This document shows positions 1 to 12,022 of a stretch of 64,000 nucleotides of DNA, piece after piece. The notes beneath the pieces are model-generated. The model was not told where the DNA came from. It ran no database searches and saw only the letters and a list, made by a program, of their open reading frames with translations. The DNA comes from Adiantum capillus-veneris (Eukaryota > Streptophyta > Polypodiopsida > Polypodiales > Pteridaceae), in NCBI GenBank assembly GCA_014529385.2, contig CM043944.1:78509884-78573883 (forward strand). The letters are read 5' to 3'. Position numbers and translations under genes: made by a program. Each line of letters opens with the position of its first letter. Within the stretch, counting starts at the first letter, position 1.

Positions 1-44
1 AAAGCTCTTTTTTGTATATGTCCAAGACTCGTTCATCGGCAAAA

Positions 45-1072
45 CTACTCCAAGGCAATCACCACAGGAATCACATTGGACGTCAAATGGCTTTGAGAGA
101 TCTGGAAGCATAAGGACTGGTTGGAGGTAAGCTTATCTTTGAGTTTGTCAAAAGCATTTTGCTCCTTAGCAGTCCATGAGTACTTAAAATTCTTTTTTGT
201 TAAGTCATGTAATGGTCCTACTGTTTGAGAGAATTTTTCTATGAAGAGTCTATAGTATACACACATACTAATAAATCTTCTTAGCTTATGTAGATTCCTT
301 GGGTTAGACCATGCTTTTATTACCTCCAACTTTGATGGATCCATACGGATACCATCTTGAGAGATAATATGACCTAAGTATTGAATCTCTTGAAGGAAAA
401 ATTCGCTCTTCTTTTGATTGATAAAAAGCTTGTTCTCCCTCAAAGCTTGAAAAATCACCTAGAGATGTTGCTTGTGTTCCTCCAAGGACTTGGATTAGAT
501 GATGATATCATCAAAGAACACTCCATTGAATTTGCGGTAGGGTCTAAAGATTTTCTCCATTAAACGATTGAACGTGGCTGGTGCATTAGTCAAGCCAAAA
601 GGCATGACTAGATATTCATAAAGACCAAATGTTGTACGGAAGCGGTCTTTAGGGTAACTTCATTCACTATCCTTATTTGATGATAGCCACTTACAAGGTC
701 AATCCTACTGAAGTAGCTAGAGCCTTGCAGCATATCAAACAGATCTTCTACCCACGATACAGGAAATCTATTTTTCATATTAATATGGTTTTGTACTCGA
801 TAGTCCACACACATGCGGTATGTACCATCTTTATTTTGCACTAAAGGGACTGGAGAACAAAAGGGAAATGAGCTAGGCCTCACCATCCCTTTGTCTACCA
901 ATTCTTGTATCTCCTCTAATTGAGATTGGGAAACTAGATAAGGAAGCTTGTTAGGCGGTGAGCTTCCTAGTAGGAGCTCAATTCGATGGTCATCATCCCC
1001 TTGTTTTGGAGGTAAGTCCATGGAGATATCATCGATGAACACATATTGGAATCCATTTAGAAAATTAGACAA
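45..1072 (-). pseudogene. Reverse transcriptase to RNase H start, gypsy family 1 copy A
   Basis: From 1072 downwards: the RT N-terminus with VDKGMVRPSSFPFCSPV, then KDGTYRMCVDYR, SRIDLVSGYHQIRI, a frameshift near 655, then [16 protein letters not shown] and the catalytic FFDDII box. A stop follows HKQHL near 460, and the frame resumes at 458 with the thumb (LGHIISQDGIRMDPSKLE), YYRLFIEKFSQ and the entry to RNase H, before a stop at 45. The RT residues are well conserved but at least one frameshift and one stop disable the gene. Confidence 0.87.
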
Positions 1073-1125
1073 GTCTAACTCTTCTTGATTCCTACCATTT
1101 ACATTTTTTCAAACATTAGGACCTT

Positions 1126-1929
1126 TTAGGGACGACAAAAAATCATGTACACAAAAACTAAGCTTTTCATTGATTTATTGAAAGCAAGAGGATTTACAAG
1201 TGGTAGAGTACGACCAAATTCACTAGCATCTATATACATGCTCTTTACCCTGTAGGTGAAGTAGATTCTCCTTTCAGGGAACTTCATGTTGGGAGCCATG
1301 TGGTTGAACCATGGTGCCCCTAGGATAACATCCTCATGCTGGAGAGGAGAGATGAAAAAGTCTACTTTGTCGACGTAGCTTTGGACATGAAGCCTCAACT
1401 TCCCAATCAAGGGAGTAACAGAGGCTTGTTGTCCCTTGAAAGCTGCATTGGTAGTTATAGTATCTCCCATCTCTATGCCCAACTTAGTGGCCAACTCCAT
1501 TGATATGAAGTTGTGAGTAGAGCCAGGGTCAAACAAGATGAAGGCATCATGCTCCCTTACTTTTCCCCAAGCATAGGAGAGAGGTGATCCGTTGCAATGA
1601 GCATCCTCTTTTGGAGATTTGATCGTGGAAGCTCTAGGAATCTCATTGCGGGAATTTCTCTTTGGGCAAGAATGATAGCCATGTCCTTGCTTCCCACACT
1701 TAAAACATTTTTGGTCCTTACAAAAAGCTTCAAGCTCTTCAAGAGAGAGTTTATTTTTACCTTTGTAAACTCTTTTCTCCTTGGACCGATTGTTGTTGTT
1801 GTTGTTGGAATTGCCTTGGGAAGAATTTTGGGCATTGGTTTTCCCCTTTGCATCACTTTTGTCTTTGCTTTCCATGGGCTTGGCATTCCTTCTAGCCCCT
1901 TGTTGGAAATTGATGCGTGAAGCAACCAT
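1126..1929 (-). pseudogene. gag zinc knuckle plus aspartic protease, gypsy family 1 copy A
   Basis: A 267-residue open stretch. An Asn-rich basic linker leads to a perfect CX2CX4HX4C knuckle, CFKCGKQGHGYHSC, for RNA binding. The retropepsin-like protease follows with FILFDPGSTHNFIS, where DPGS replaces the usual DTGS/DSGS active site, then the LGAPWF flap-side motif. The frame is intact here, but the upstream gag and downstream RT are broken, so it is not a working polyprotein. Copy B has the same region at 27505-27957 with an even more altered active site. Confidence 0.85.
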
Positions 1930-2998
1930 AGTGTGGTGGATTACTTCAGTGATAGAGCTAGGTCATTGGGAGTTGACGTACTCAACCATCTCTTTAGGTA
2001 ATCCTGCACAAAACTGTTGCTTTTTCTTCGCAAAGTCTATCTTTTGAAAGGCAGTAGCCTTGAGATGTAAATCCAAACTTGTCTACGTATTTGTGGATAG
2101 ACTCGCTGGAGAGCATCTTCAAGCTCCACCATTCAGTAAATCACTTTTTCCTTTGCATCGCTTGTGAGGAATTTCTTCATGATGGAAACTCGTTGAGTTT
2201 TCCATGTCTTTGGGGCCTCGTCGTTTCCATGAAGGCTAGCCCACCATTGACGAGCATACTTCTAGAAGTGCATAGCTATCTGATGTAGCTTAGAGGACTC
2301 TGTGAAGCCCTCGTCTCCAAAGGCCGCATCAAATTGCTGGATGAAGGTCAATACTTTGTTGGTAGCACCAAAGGTGACATCATAGGTGAGAAAATAGATA
2401 CTCTTTCCTCCATCTTTGAACTTTTTGATCTTTTGGGACCTTTGCCATGCAAGGTAAGATTTGCGATGTCATCTCCTCTTGTATTCTCTAGAAGAATAGT
2501 TATTCCTTTCATTAGAAGAGGAGGAAGGTGAAGAAGAAGGAGAAGAGGGTGACCTCTTTCTTTCCCTTTTCTTCCTTTTTTTCCTCTCTTTCCTTTCGGA
2601 GTGACAAGGAGAAGGATCGTGGGTTGACCATTTCCTCTTGGGAGAAGTTGTCGATCGTCTAGACTGCCGTCTTCGTGGAGCCACATCGTGAGAGGAACTT
2701 AGGGATTCGCTTATTTCTTGTTGTTTGGATTCCTCCTCTCTTATGGGAGAGAGTCTTCTTTTGGAAGTCTCATTAAGAGGCCTCCTAAGCTCTCTCTCCT
2801 CTTGGAGAGGAAGAGAAATCCCATAAGCACGAAGTCGTTGGGTAACTTTGGCTTGCAAAGCAGGATTGCCCATAGCTTGCTGCTGCAACACCTAGTAACA
2901 AGGTAATTAACAAACATGGGGGCGTCATCATTAGCACCTTCATGTGCAAAATCAAAGTTATCAATGTTCATTCTACTCTCTTGGTTATTGTCAACCAT
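1930..2998 (-). pseudogene. gag remnant of gypsy family 1 copy A
   Basis: Capsid-like gag at the 5' end of copy A, now split over several frames. A start at 2998 gives MVDNNQESRMN followed by an acidic stretch. The next piece (2891-2469) is rich in Arg, Lys and Ser, with runs such as RKERKKRKKRERKR. The frame then continues with breaks through 2348 towards the CCHC region. Gag would form the particle that packages element RNA. The assignment rests mainly on position between PBS and CCHC/protease. The Ser/Arg/Lys stretch is unusual for gag and could partly be an added low-complexity tract. Confidence 0.55.
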
Positions 2999-3391
2999 GC
3001 TAATTAAACTTATGTATAGATTACTTTGTGCTTTGGTACCCTCAAAAACCTAGGTCTTTACTCTTCTTTACCTTTGAAAATTAGTTCTCAAGTAGCCACA
3101 CCCATGGTTTAGACACTGCTGATTGCAAAGACTAGTAGAGAGGGTCTAACATTGCTCGGTTGATTATGGTTCCTATTGAGCTTGCTCGTAGCTCAATAAT
3201 GGTTAGCCAAAGGCAAGCCTCGAGAGGCTCCATTATTAAGACTATAGTTCCCAATGGTGTACCTCTAACTAAGTCCTTCTCAACCAAGATACTACATCCC
3301 TGTCCCACTTACCCTATTGCAATGACCAGGTCCAACCTCTCATGGACAACTTAAGGACCTCTCTTCTTAAGTAAGAAAAGAGAAACCTATA

Positions 3392-3404
3392 GCTTTGATA
3401 CTAA
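3392..3404 (-). other. Primer-binding site, initiator-Met-like
   Basis: On the minus strand this reads TTAGTATCAAAGC, a degenerate form of the plant initiator-Met tRNA complement TGGTATCAGAGC. It sits immediately inside the LTR end, as expected for minus-strand priming. Confidence 0.6.
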
Positions 3405-4955
3405 TGCAATGGAAATGGCCTATGAACTTTAAGAATAGCAGAATTAGAGTGAGCATTTTTGTGAGACTACTTTGATAACATAGAGGGTGAACTTAATTAG
3501 TGGTATCAACATAACCATAATACTTATTAACTTGGCATGAACGATACTTTTGCAAGAGAGGGAGTTTACAAAAATTGAGAACATGTGAGGACCGGATTTA
3601 GGTGGAGCCCGGTATCCCCTCCAATAGGCTTTGGTTTTATAGATTCTCAAGAGAGACTTGGTACAATACAATCTTTGTGTTCCTTGTGACCTAGGTGATG
3701 CAATGAATATGGAAAGATTCATGCATCACGAGCATAACATAAAATTGTTAAGAGCATTAACCATCCCCAGCCTCAGTCCCAAGGCCTCAAACACCTTCAA
3801 AGGTGGAGAGAGATAGCGAGGAATGAGGGTAGGGAAGAGGAAGAAGAAACATTCATAGGATAAAGAAATAGTTCCTCACTTATCATCACTCTTCTTGCTT
3901 CGCATACATAATACCATAGTAATGAAGATGGAGAAGATGGAAGCTTAAGCATTGGAGCATGGCTCTTGGTTGGATTTGCATTCCATAGCCAAGAGTGTTG
4001 GTGTAGGCACTTAACTTCTCAACAAGCTTGGAGAAGGAGAGGAGCTCTTTCACTTTGCACAAACACACACAATGAGAGTGTATGTGTGTGTGTGGGAGAG
4101 TATACCCCCCAAGCTAGCCCCCTCCTTTCTTTGGTTGACCCCCTCTTCTAGCTCAAGATGGAAGCTCATTGGACCCCTACAAGCTTGGTCAATCACATGC
4201 AGGGTGCATATCAAGCAAGCATGATAGCCTTGGGACAATTTACCCCCTTTCCCATTTGAGAGAGGGGACTTGATACATGCATAATCAATTAGCTTAATTA
4301 ACTAAATTATCATTGGACCCCTAGGAGGCCAACCAATAGGCTTTAGGCGCACCATGAGAGCAACATGAAGAGGAACTTGACAAGTTTCCTAGTTTCTTTC
4401 TTTAGACCAAGCTTGCATTGTGTGAGGGTGTGTGTGTTCTCTCTCCAGCTCCTACAATGAGGTCTCGCCCCCCCTTCTGTAGGGATGTGCTTTGACTTTT
4501 TGAACACCTTAACCCCTCAAGCACCTTATTCATGGAGCACCTTAGCACCTTAGTCACTAAGCACATCAAGAACCTTAGTCCAACAAGCACCTCAAGCACC
4601 TTAGTCAGAAAGCACCTCAAGAACCTTAGTCACCAAGCACGACAAGCACCTCAAGCTTGGGCGGGTTCCCACCTCAAGCACAGCCCTAGCTTGCCTAAGG
4701 TTAAAGGACTTTTAACACTAACCTTTGGAGGTCTTTAATGAAGCTAACCCTAAGGTCTTTAAGCTCCATTAGCTAGCCTTGCTCTTTGACAGACCATCTC
4801 TCATTTGGACCCCTTTAACATTAGCCCCGTGTTGAGATAGGTTCGTAAGCACATGTCTATATCCTAACCCTTGTTCCCGTTTATTCTCCCACATTAAATT
4901 ATCAGTTTAATATGAGAAAATCAATTGGGTTGGTTAGATATTATATTTTATGACA
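3405..4955 (-). repeat. 5' LTR of gypsy family 1 copy A
   Basis: The minus-strand LTR starts TGTCATAAAATATAATATC at 4955 and ends in CA at 3405, directly before a tRNA-primer-like site. The start, the CTTGAGGTGC-rich middle and a stretch near the end all reappear on the plus strand at 31278-34955, which supports an LTR of about 1.55 kb. The middle (about 4496-4680) is a degenerate minisatellite of CACCTCAAG/CACCTTAGT units. The exact inner end is inferred from the primer site and the terminal CA. Confidence 0.75.
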
Positions 4956-5217
4956 GCCGATTTGGGTGAGCTTTGGTGAGCGTCAGCGTCATCAAGTCTA
5001 CTCAAAAATTCCATTCAGGCTCATTTTGACCTCTGTTTCCACTACATGCAGTGTTGTGCATACAATTTTGTCCTTTTGTGAATAATTTTTGTTAGTACAT
5101 TTTTTTGCAAAATAGGTCACTTACAGTATTCTATAGGTTGTGCTATATACCACGTGTTGGTTCTACTTTGTTTCACCTCTATTTGGGTAATTTTTACATT
5201 CCATGTAGTCACTCACC

Positions 5218-6039
5218 ATGGCTAAGAACAACACAAATGTATTCAAGATTTTCGTTGTTGAGGATAAACTAGATGGGGACAACTACCCAATGTGGGCTTA
5301 CAATATGCAACATGTTCTTGTATCAAAGGGAGTTTGGAATTTTGTGCAAAGCATTGATGTACAACTTGATTCTGTGTATACAGGCTCTGTTGAGGATGTT
5401 GCAAGTTTTGGTGGCAGGACTATTGCTATTAGATCTGTCTTGCTTACAACTGAGTAATCTCATTGGGATGTTAAAGATGTGAAATCTCATGCATTGATTT
5501 TGTTATCTATGAAACACACTATTAATCCTCACATTTGTTTAGCCAAATTAGCAAAACAAGCTTGGGTTATTCTGGTTGGCCTTTATGCAAGTCACAATGC
5601 ATTGATACGTAAAGAGCTGGAATTGAATATTATGCATGAGAAAGATGACATGGAAACTTTCCTTGCTAGCATAAAGGATATTAACGAGCAACTCATTTCT
5701 ATAGACGAAGTCAATTTCAACAATTCACTTATGCAGACTGTTCTTGATGGATTGCCAGATTCTTACCAAACTTTTGCTAGTACTTGGAGACTTATGACCC
5801 AAGAACATCCTGATGTTGTCAAGTTTGATGCATTATTCACATTGCAAATTGGAAGATTGAATTTCAAGAAGAACATGGCTAAAAAGCATGGTAACAATAA
5901 TGTAGCCATTTCTCATGGTTCTTCAGTGAGTAGCAAATCACTTATTCCTAACGCTTTTGCTAGTAGCATCTCATCTAGGAATTTTGGTGAAAAGGAAAAA
6001 AAGAAGATGCATTCCCATTATTGTAAATCTAATGATTGA
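5218..6039 (+). pseudogene. copia gag (UBN2-type) of element C1
   Basis: Starts ATG (MAKNNTNVFKI) with the typical copia gag opening DKLDGDNYPMWAYNMQHVL. A single in-frame TAA at 5455-5457 interrupts it and the same frame resumes, giving the gag_pre/UBN2-like body (LVGLYASHNALIRKELEL, then LDGLPDSYQTFAST). The downstream CCHC and protease region (6040-6300) is frameshifted. Gag would assemble the element particle in the cytoplasm. Only one stop disrupts the body, so decay is moderate. Confidence 0.85.
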
Positions 6040-6299
6040 TTAAGTAGTGTTTTAAATTGAAGGCAAAGGAGGCCAAGAAGAAAGAAGCTGGTTCCTCTAC
6101 AAGTGCAGCTATTGTAGAATCTTCTGTGAAAGGATATTCCTGATATTGATGTAGATGCAGAGAGTGGACATTTAGTGTAGAGTGTACTTATGATCCATTT
6201 GTCCATGATGCATGTATGTCTGTTGCTGCAGATTCACATGTGTGGTACTTTGATAGTGGTGTTACAAAGCACATTACATCACATCATGACTTGTTTACA

Positions 6300-6570
6300 C
6301 TCGGGGGTTTCACTACATGGAGATCTTTAAATGCGTGTGCGTTCAAGAGGTATTCATAAAACCTCCTATTGTGCATTTTTTGAAGTATATAAAGACCCAT
6401 TATGTACCACTTTTCTCAATAAAAAGACCCCTTATACCAAAATTTTCACTTTTTCAATTTAAAACACCCTTCTGTATGTATATTTTTTGTATGTTTATTA
6501 GAGAACTAAACCCATTTCTATTGAACTCATGTGCTATTCTACATATTTTTGAGAGAACCCCCCGACTATA
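6300..6570 (+). mobile_element. Small MITE-like insertion in copia C1
   Basis: The copia reading jumps from LFT to SLK across a 271-base A/T-rich insert. The insert starts CTCGGGGGTTTC and ends GAACCCCCCGACTATA, forming short imperfect inverted ends. It is flanked by TACA (6296-6299 and 6571-6574); removing the insert and one TACA restores the copia codons. No coding potential is seen. The family is unknown. Confidence 0.6.
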
Positions 6571-8189
6571 TACATCACTCAAGGTTTTTCCTCATGGGAA
6601 TACAGTCACTTGTGCCAACAATACCTCTTATCCAGTTAAGGGAGTTGGAAAGATTGTGTTGACTGCAATAAATGGAAGTTCTTTTGCACTTGTTGATGTA
6701 CTTTATGTACTTGGGATCAAAAAGAACCTTTTGTCTGTATCTACACTTGCTAGACTTAGCCTTGTTGTCAAATCTGTAGATGACAAATGTACAGTACATG
6801 AAGTCAAATTTGGCGATGAAATTGTTGCGCTGGTATTTTGTGTCGTGGGCTTTATAATATCACTTTGTATGACAAGTGTGGGAAATTTTTTAAAATGGGC
6901 TTGTGGATTCAGAGGCTATTTCAAATGAAAAACTTTAGCATGCACATTTTGGGCATCTGAATATTGTGAATTTACTGCATTTGCAAAAATCTGATATGGT
7001 TGCTTCTTTGCCACCTCTTGAAGACATGTGAAGCATGTTTGTGAAGGTTGTATTTTGGGTAACGTGTAGCATTCAAAGTTTCCAAAGGATGGTTCAGTAA
7101 GGGCTACATACACGCAAACTCTGTCCTTAGGCAATTACCTGTACTTTGTGACTTTCGTTGATGATTACTCCAGGCATGCATGCGTATATCCACTTAAAGC
7201 TAAGTTTGAAGTGTTGAAGTGCTTCAAGAAACTTTTGCCTATGGCTGAAAATGTCTCTAAATGTACTATGAGTACCCTGCATTCAGATTGAGGGGGGGAG
7301 TATATGTCTCATGAGTGTAATTCATTTCTGGCTAGTCATGGGATAAAACACCAATGTATAGTGTTGTATACACCTCATCAAAATGGTGTTGCTGAAAGGA
7401 AAAACAGGTCACTTACAGAGAGGGCACGATGTATGGTCAAGCATCAAGATTTTCCATGTTCGTTTTGGCTTTAGGCCATCATGTGTGCTACTTATGTACT
7501 TAATATGTGTCCTACAAAAGCTTTGCAATATATGACTCCTTATGAGCATGGCATGATAAGAAACCATCTATTGATCACATGCACGTTTTTTATTGTTTGG
7601 CTTATGCTTTGGTGCCACAAGTGCAACGCAAAAAATTGGATTAATAAGGCTATCAAATGCATTTTGTTGGTTACAATATTGAGGGAAAAGGTTATATGTT
7701 ATACCATCCGCCAACATAACGAATTTTGGTGTGACAAGATGTTGTGTTTGTGGAAGATTCATTTATGACAGTTTGTTTCCGCTTTTTAGTGGTGGAAACT
7801 TAAATGTAACTTCCAATGAGACAAATGCACAACCTATGGGGGTTCCCAAAAATGCCATAGATCAGCCTATTTCTAATAAAGATGTACATGATGTGGAAAG
7901 GGCTAAGAATGAGTAGGCTAGATGCATGCCAAAATGGCTAGTGTATACTTTGCATGATAGTAAATTGGATGCACCTTTGTCTAGTTGTACACATTTAGGT
8001 TATTGTCATGCATCTTATGCATCAAATTGTTAAGCTTTGGTTGTTTCCCTAGTTTATGTGATGTGGAGGAACCTCTATCTTTTGATGAAGCATAGAATTC
8101 AAAAAATTGGATGGCTGCCATGCAATCAAAATATGATGCACTTATAGAAAAGACACACAAACTTCATGTGATTCCTCTTGGAAAAAATG
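6571..8189 (+). pseudogene. copia pre-integrase, integrase and RT start of C1
   Basis: After the insert come FPHGNTVTCANNTSYPVKG and VLYVLGIKKNLLSVST of the protease/GAG-pre-integrase region. Degraded integrase follows: FVTFVDDYSRHA, a stop in place of the residue after LHSD, GGEYMSHE, and PHQNGVAERKNRSLTE containing the catalytic Glu. Next are MCATYVLNMCPTKAL and, after several frame changes, the RT start MAAMQSKYDALIE at about 8111. Many stops and shifts are present. Confidence 0.8.
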
Positions 8190-8466
8190 TTGGAATTAGG
8201 GTTGCAGGAAAACACACATAGCTTGGAGAAGATGAAGGAAGCTCAAGGCACATAATAGAGATCATATTACTTAGTGTGCAATGGAAAGATAAGATAGCCC
8301 TGGAGTGATGGGCGTATATACAATGCACGGGGGAAAAAACCTCCTAGTGACGGGAAAATGCCATAGCGGTTCTAAGTGTGTTCACACACATCACTACCAC
8401 ATGTATATGGTAAGAAATCTCCCAGGGAGTGATGTGGTGGATGAGAGCTGGCACATAGAGCATAGT
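8190..8466 (-). repeat. Probable 3' LTR of copia C2
   Basis: The element's last codons (KALGLLPFVD then stop, minus strand) end near 8505. A short purine stretch follows, then about 280 bases ending ATTCCAACA at 8190 on the minus strand. The CA end coincides with the point where C1 is interrupted. The left boundary is approximate and no second LTR is present to compare. Confidence 0.5.
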
Positions 8467-8499
8467 GAAGTGACATGCCCTGAGGACATGATCAGTCCA

Positions 8500-9602
8500 C
8501 AAAGGGGAGTAAGCCCAAAGCTTTATAGAAATATTTGACCTTCTCACGAGACAACGCCTTTGTGAAAAGATCTGCAAGGTTTTCCTATGTTGGCACATAA
8601 GCAAAGTTGATCTCTCCTACTGAAAGCCTCTCCCTGACATAGTGGTAATGTAGCTCAATGTGCTTTGTGCAAGCATGAAAAATTGGGTTCCTCGCAAATG
8701 CCAATGCACGCTGTTGTCATTGTAGATAATGTTTGCAATGCCCTGTCCAACACCCAAATCAGCCATAACGCGTCTGACCCATACACACTCAATCGTAGCT
8801 GTGAAGATTTCCCTGTACTTAGCCTCACAATTGGAAGTGGCCATAGTAGGTTGCTTCTTGCTCAACCATGTTATGCATGAGCTACCAAGAATGAAAGAAA
8901 AACCTCTAGTAGACACTTGTGTGTCAAAACAACCAGCCCAATTTGAGTCCAAAACAATGATCCCCCCTTGCTAGAAAACAAGCCAAGATGTAAAGTGCCA
9001 CTAAAGTAGCAAAAAATCCTCTTGACAGCCTACCAATACTTAGAACCTGGGTTATGCATGAATCTATTGACCTATGATATTGCAAACTGAATATCCGGTC
9101 TCGTGTTGCATACATAAATAAGGCAACCAATAACAGTTTGGTAAAGAGTGGCATTGGCAAGATCACCAACATCATGAAGACTCAATTTCAAACCTATTTC
9201 CAAGGGAGTGGCAATAGGTCTGTAATCCTCAAGTCCAAACTTACATAGCAGTGTCTCTATGTATTGTCCATCACAAGGCAATACCACCATCACAATGCTT
9301 AAAGTGTATGCCCAAGTAATGATGCAACAACCCCAAATCTTTCATCTTGAAAGTAGCATTCAAATCAGCCTTAAGTTCAACAATATGTCTCTTATTTCGT
9401 CCAGTGATCAACAAATCATCCACGTAGAGAACCACAATGAGAAGTACATCACCCTCACGCTTTACATACAATGTGCTTTCTATTGGACTGTTACGAAAGC
9501 CTTGTTTAACCAAATGAGTGTCATCCTTGTCATACCAAGCACAAGGAGATTGCTTAAACCCATACAAAGATTTCTTACATTTTTTCACTTTGTCTTCCTA
9601 CC
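8500..9602 (-). pseudogene. copia RT (3' part) and RNase H of C2
   Basis: Minus-strand reading: KKCKKSLYGFKQSPCAWY, the catalytic YVDDLLITG box, MKDLGLLHHYLGIHF, then LRHDPHGDL-like linker remnants and RNase H with WLSKKQPTMATSNCEAKY, ending LADLFTKALSREKVKYF. The frame changes several times (about 9270, 9070 and 8617). This domain set copies element RNA into DNA. Catalytic Asp-Asp residues remain, but the gene is broken. Confidence 0.85.
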
Positions 9603-9608
9603 CTTTAA

Positions 9609-10200
9609 CACTAGGTTTGTGTTTGAGCCACTTAAGTGGCTTGAGCCACAATAGTGGTTTGGCATCTCATTCTATAAAATTGGCTCTAAAACTGTCTATT
9701 TTTCAAGAAACCTTGATCATAGGATATTATTGAGGTCCTATGACATAAAGGAAAACTCTAGTATACCATTTATCCCAAAAAAGTGTAAAATAAAATAAAT
9801 TAATCTTCTAAAAATAGTAAGAAGCCACAAAACTGGCTTTTAAATTTAATAGCATACATGTTTTTGAAGCCTAAAATAAGTCGACAATTTTTCTTTTAAA
9901 AATAGTATATGCATAGATTCTCATTGTGTACATATCTATGTTTTTTTCTTTAAATAATGTTCTTTGAAGGTTTTTGAGGGGTTAACATTGGATATAAAAC
10001 AATTTGAGCATTTTTTGTTCAGCGGTACGTAGAAGATGGCTCTTAATAAATAACAAATTTACATGAAATTATTTATTTCTATTTTTTTCAACTCCCTACA
10101 TGCCTTGAGAACAAATCCTCGAAAGGTTTTGATGAGTTTCTTTGTAGTCTATAAGAATAAGAATTTACAAAAAACGTTGCTTATAGCCACAAAAGTGGCT
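9609..10200 (+). mobile_element. ~600-bp non-coding insertion with GCCAC hairpins in copia C2 RT
   Basis: RT reads MQPRRFF...KTRDV on one side and GEDKVKKCKKSLYGF-like codons on the other. Between them are about 590 A/T-rich bases with no ORF. The ends are imperfect inverted repeats around TGAGCCACTT. The motif GCCAC(N4-6)GTGGC or close variants occurs near both ends and inside; AGCCACTTAAGTGGCT near 9630 is a perfect 16-bp palindrome. I see no clean target-site duplication, so the ends are approximate. Confidence 0.55.
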
Positions 10201-10620
10201 CATGTTCACACATCCCTAGTCTTTATGAAAAACCTGCGAGGCTGCATTACATAAACTTTCTCAAATATGTCACCATTCAAGAAAGCGATAAAAATGTATG
10301 ACTGATGTACATCCCAACCAATATGAGCTCCTAATGCACATAGAAAATGCACAGTAGTCATACGGAAAGTGGGAGCAAAAGTCTCTTCATAATCTGTGCC
10401 TTTTTGTTGTGCATAACCCTTTGCAACAAGTCGATCCTTATAGCGATCAATCTCACTATCTAGCTTGCATTTCAACTTGTAAACCCATTTCTCACCAATG
10501 GTTTTTCCAAGAGGAAAATCACATGAAGTCCATGTGTCATTTTCTATAAGTGCATCATATTCTGATTGCATGGCAGCCATACAATTTTTGAATTTTGTGC
10601 TTCATCAAAAGACAGAGGTT
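10200..10620 (-). pseudogene. copia RT (5' part) of C2
   Basis: Starts around 10580 with MAAMQSEYDALIENDTWTSC and continues LGKTIGEKWVYKLKCKLD, RLVAKGYAQQKGTDYEETFA and DVHQSYIFIAFLNGDIFE, ending MQPRRFF. These are the standard copia RT fingers and palm start, with the catalytic Asp in DVHQ. The gene is then cut by the 9609-10200 insertion. Confidence 0.88.
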
Positions 10621-10929
10621 CCTCAACATCACTTAAGCTAGACACAGCCAAAGCATCACAATCTGATGCATGGTGAGAACTTGAACGAGTACGGCTAAAG
10701 GTGCATCAATTTACTATCATGCAAAGTATGCACCAATCATTTTGGCATACCTCTAGTCTGCTCATTCTCAGCCCTTTCCTCATCAAGTACATCATGTACA
10801 TCTACATCAGTAATATGCTAAATTGTAACATTTTTAGAAACCCCCATAGGCTGTACATTTGCCTCATTGGAATTTACATTGAAAATTCCACCACTAAGAG
10901 GCAAAAAGTGTCATAAATGTCTTGTGAGC

Positions 10930-12022
10930 TTACATTGATGTCTCTAGTACATGATAGCAAGGGCTAAACAGAATCTTCCACAAACACAACATTTGTGAGA
11001 CCAAGATACACTTTCTTGGTGGATGATACAACTTGTAATCTTTATTTTTAGCATTGTAACCAACAAAAATGCATTTGACAGCCTTATCATCCAATTTTTT
11101 TGCATTGTGTTTGTGCACCAAAGCATAAGCCAAACAACAAAAAACGCACATGTGCTCAATAGAAGGCTTTCTATCATGCCATGCTTCATAAGGAGTCATA
11201 AACTACAAAGCTTTTGCAGGACACCTATTAAGTACATAAGTGGCACACATGATGGCCTCAAGCCAAAATGAAACTTGCAAAGCTTGACTTTTGACCATAC
11301 ATCGTACAATTTTTGTAAGTGACATGTTTTTCCTCTCAGCAACACCATTTTGCTGAGGTGTATACGGCATTGTACATTGGTGTTTTATCTCATGACTAGC
11401 TAGAAATGCATTAAATTCATGAGACATATACTCCCCCCCTCGATCTAAACGGAGGGTGCCCATATTGCATTTCAAGACATTTTTAGCCACATCCAAAAGT
11501 TATTTGAAGCACATAAAAACTTTGAACTTTGCTTTAAGCGGATAAACCCATGTATGCCTAGAGTAATCATCAATGAAACTCACAAAGTAAAGGTAATAGC
11601 CCAAGGACGGAGTTTGCACGGGCCCACAAACATCACTATGCACAAGTTGCAACAACCTGCATGTGGCCCTAACTGAACCATCCTTTAGAAACTTTGGACA
11701 CTGCATCTTATCTAAAATACAGCCTTCACAAACATGATTGATAGGTGCTTCAAGAGGCAGCAAAGAAGTAACCATATCATATATATGCAAGCGTGGTAAA
11801 CTGGCAAAATTTAGATGCACAAAACATGCATATCAAAGTTTTGCATTTGAAATAGCCTTTGAATCCACAACAATATTTGCAAAATTCTACCCACACTTGT
11901 CATACAAAGTGAGCTTATACAACCCACGACATAAAATTCCAGATGCAACAATTTCATCACCAAAACTGAGATCATGTATTGTACATCTGTCATCCACAAA
12001 TTTCACTACAAGACCAATCTAA
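10930..12022 (-). pseudogene. copia pre-integrase and integrase of C2
   Basis: Minus-strand reading: HLNFASLPRLHIYDM and CEGCILDKMQCPKF (zinc-binding region), then VHSDVCGPVQ with the first catalytic Asp. FIDDYSRHTWVYPLKAKF and LRLDRGGEYMSHEF (second Asp) follow, then PQQNGVAERKN (Glu). The C-terminal part contains CPAKAL and MTPYEAWHDRKPS. The DDE triad is preserved, but stops at about 11500 and 11200 break the frame. Integrase would insert the cDNA into chromosomes. Confidence 0.87.

Larger units (their letters stand above)
1..4955 (-). mobile_element. Ty3/gypsy chromovirus-like element, family 1 copy A, 5' half
   Basis: Read on the minus strand the order is LTR (4955-3405), primer-binding site, gag, CCHC knuckle, aspartic protease and reverse transcriptase, running off the window edge at base 1. 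It is the same family as the plus-strand copy at 27505-34955: the protease regions align nearly residue for residue and the LTR ends match. All coding parts carry stops or frameshifts, so this copy is dead. Integrase, chromodomain and the 3' LTR would lie outside the window. Confidence 0.88.
5218..8189 (+). mobile_element. Ty1/copia element C1, plus strand, truncated
   Basis: Gag (5218-6039), a degraded CCHC/protease region, GAG-pre-integrase, integrase and the first residues of RT occur in copia order. At 8189 the RT breaks off exactly where the presumed LTR of the inverted relative C2 begins. No 5' LTR or clear primer site is visible between 4956 and 5217; the gypsy LTR at 4955 abuts this side. 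Corresponding residues in C2 are very similar, so the two belong to one family. Confidence 0.85.

Noticed and set aside
2334-2531. Plus-strand ORFs inside gypsy copy A (also 1597-2047)
   Set aside because: They are antisense shadows of the gag/protease region.
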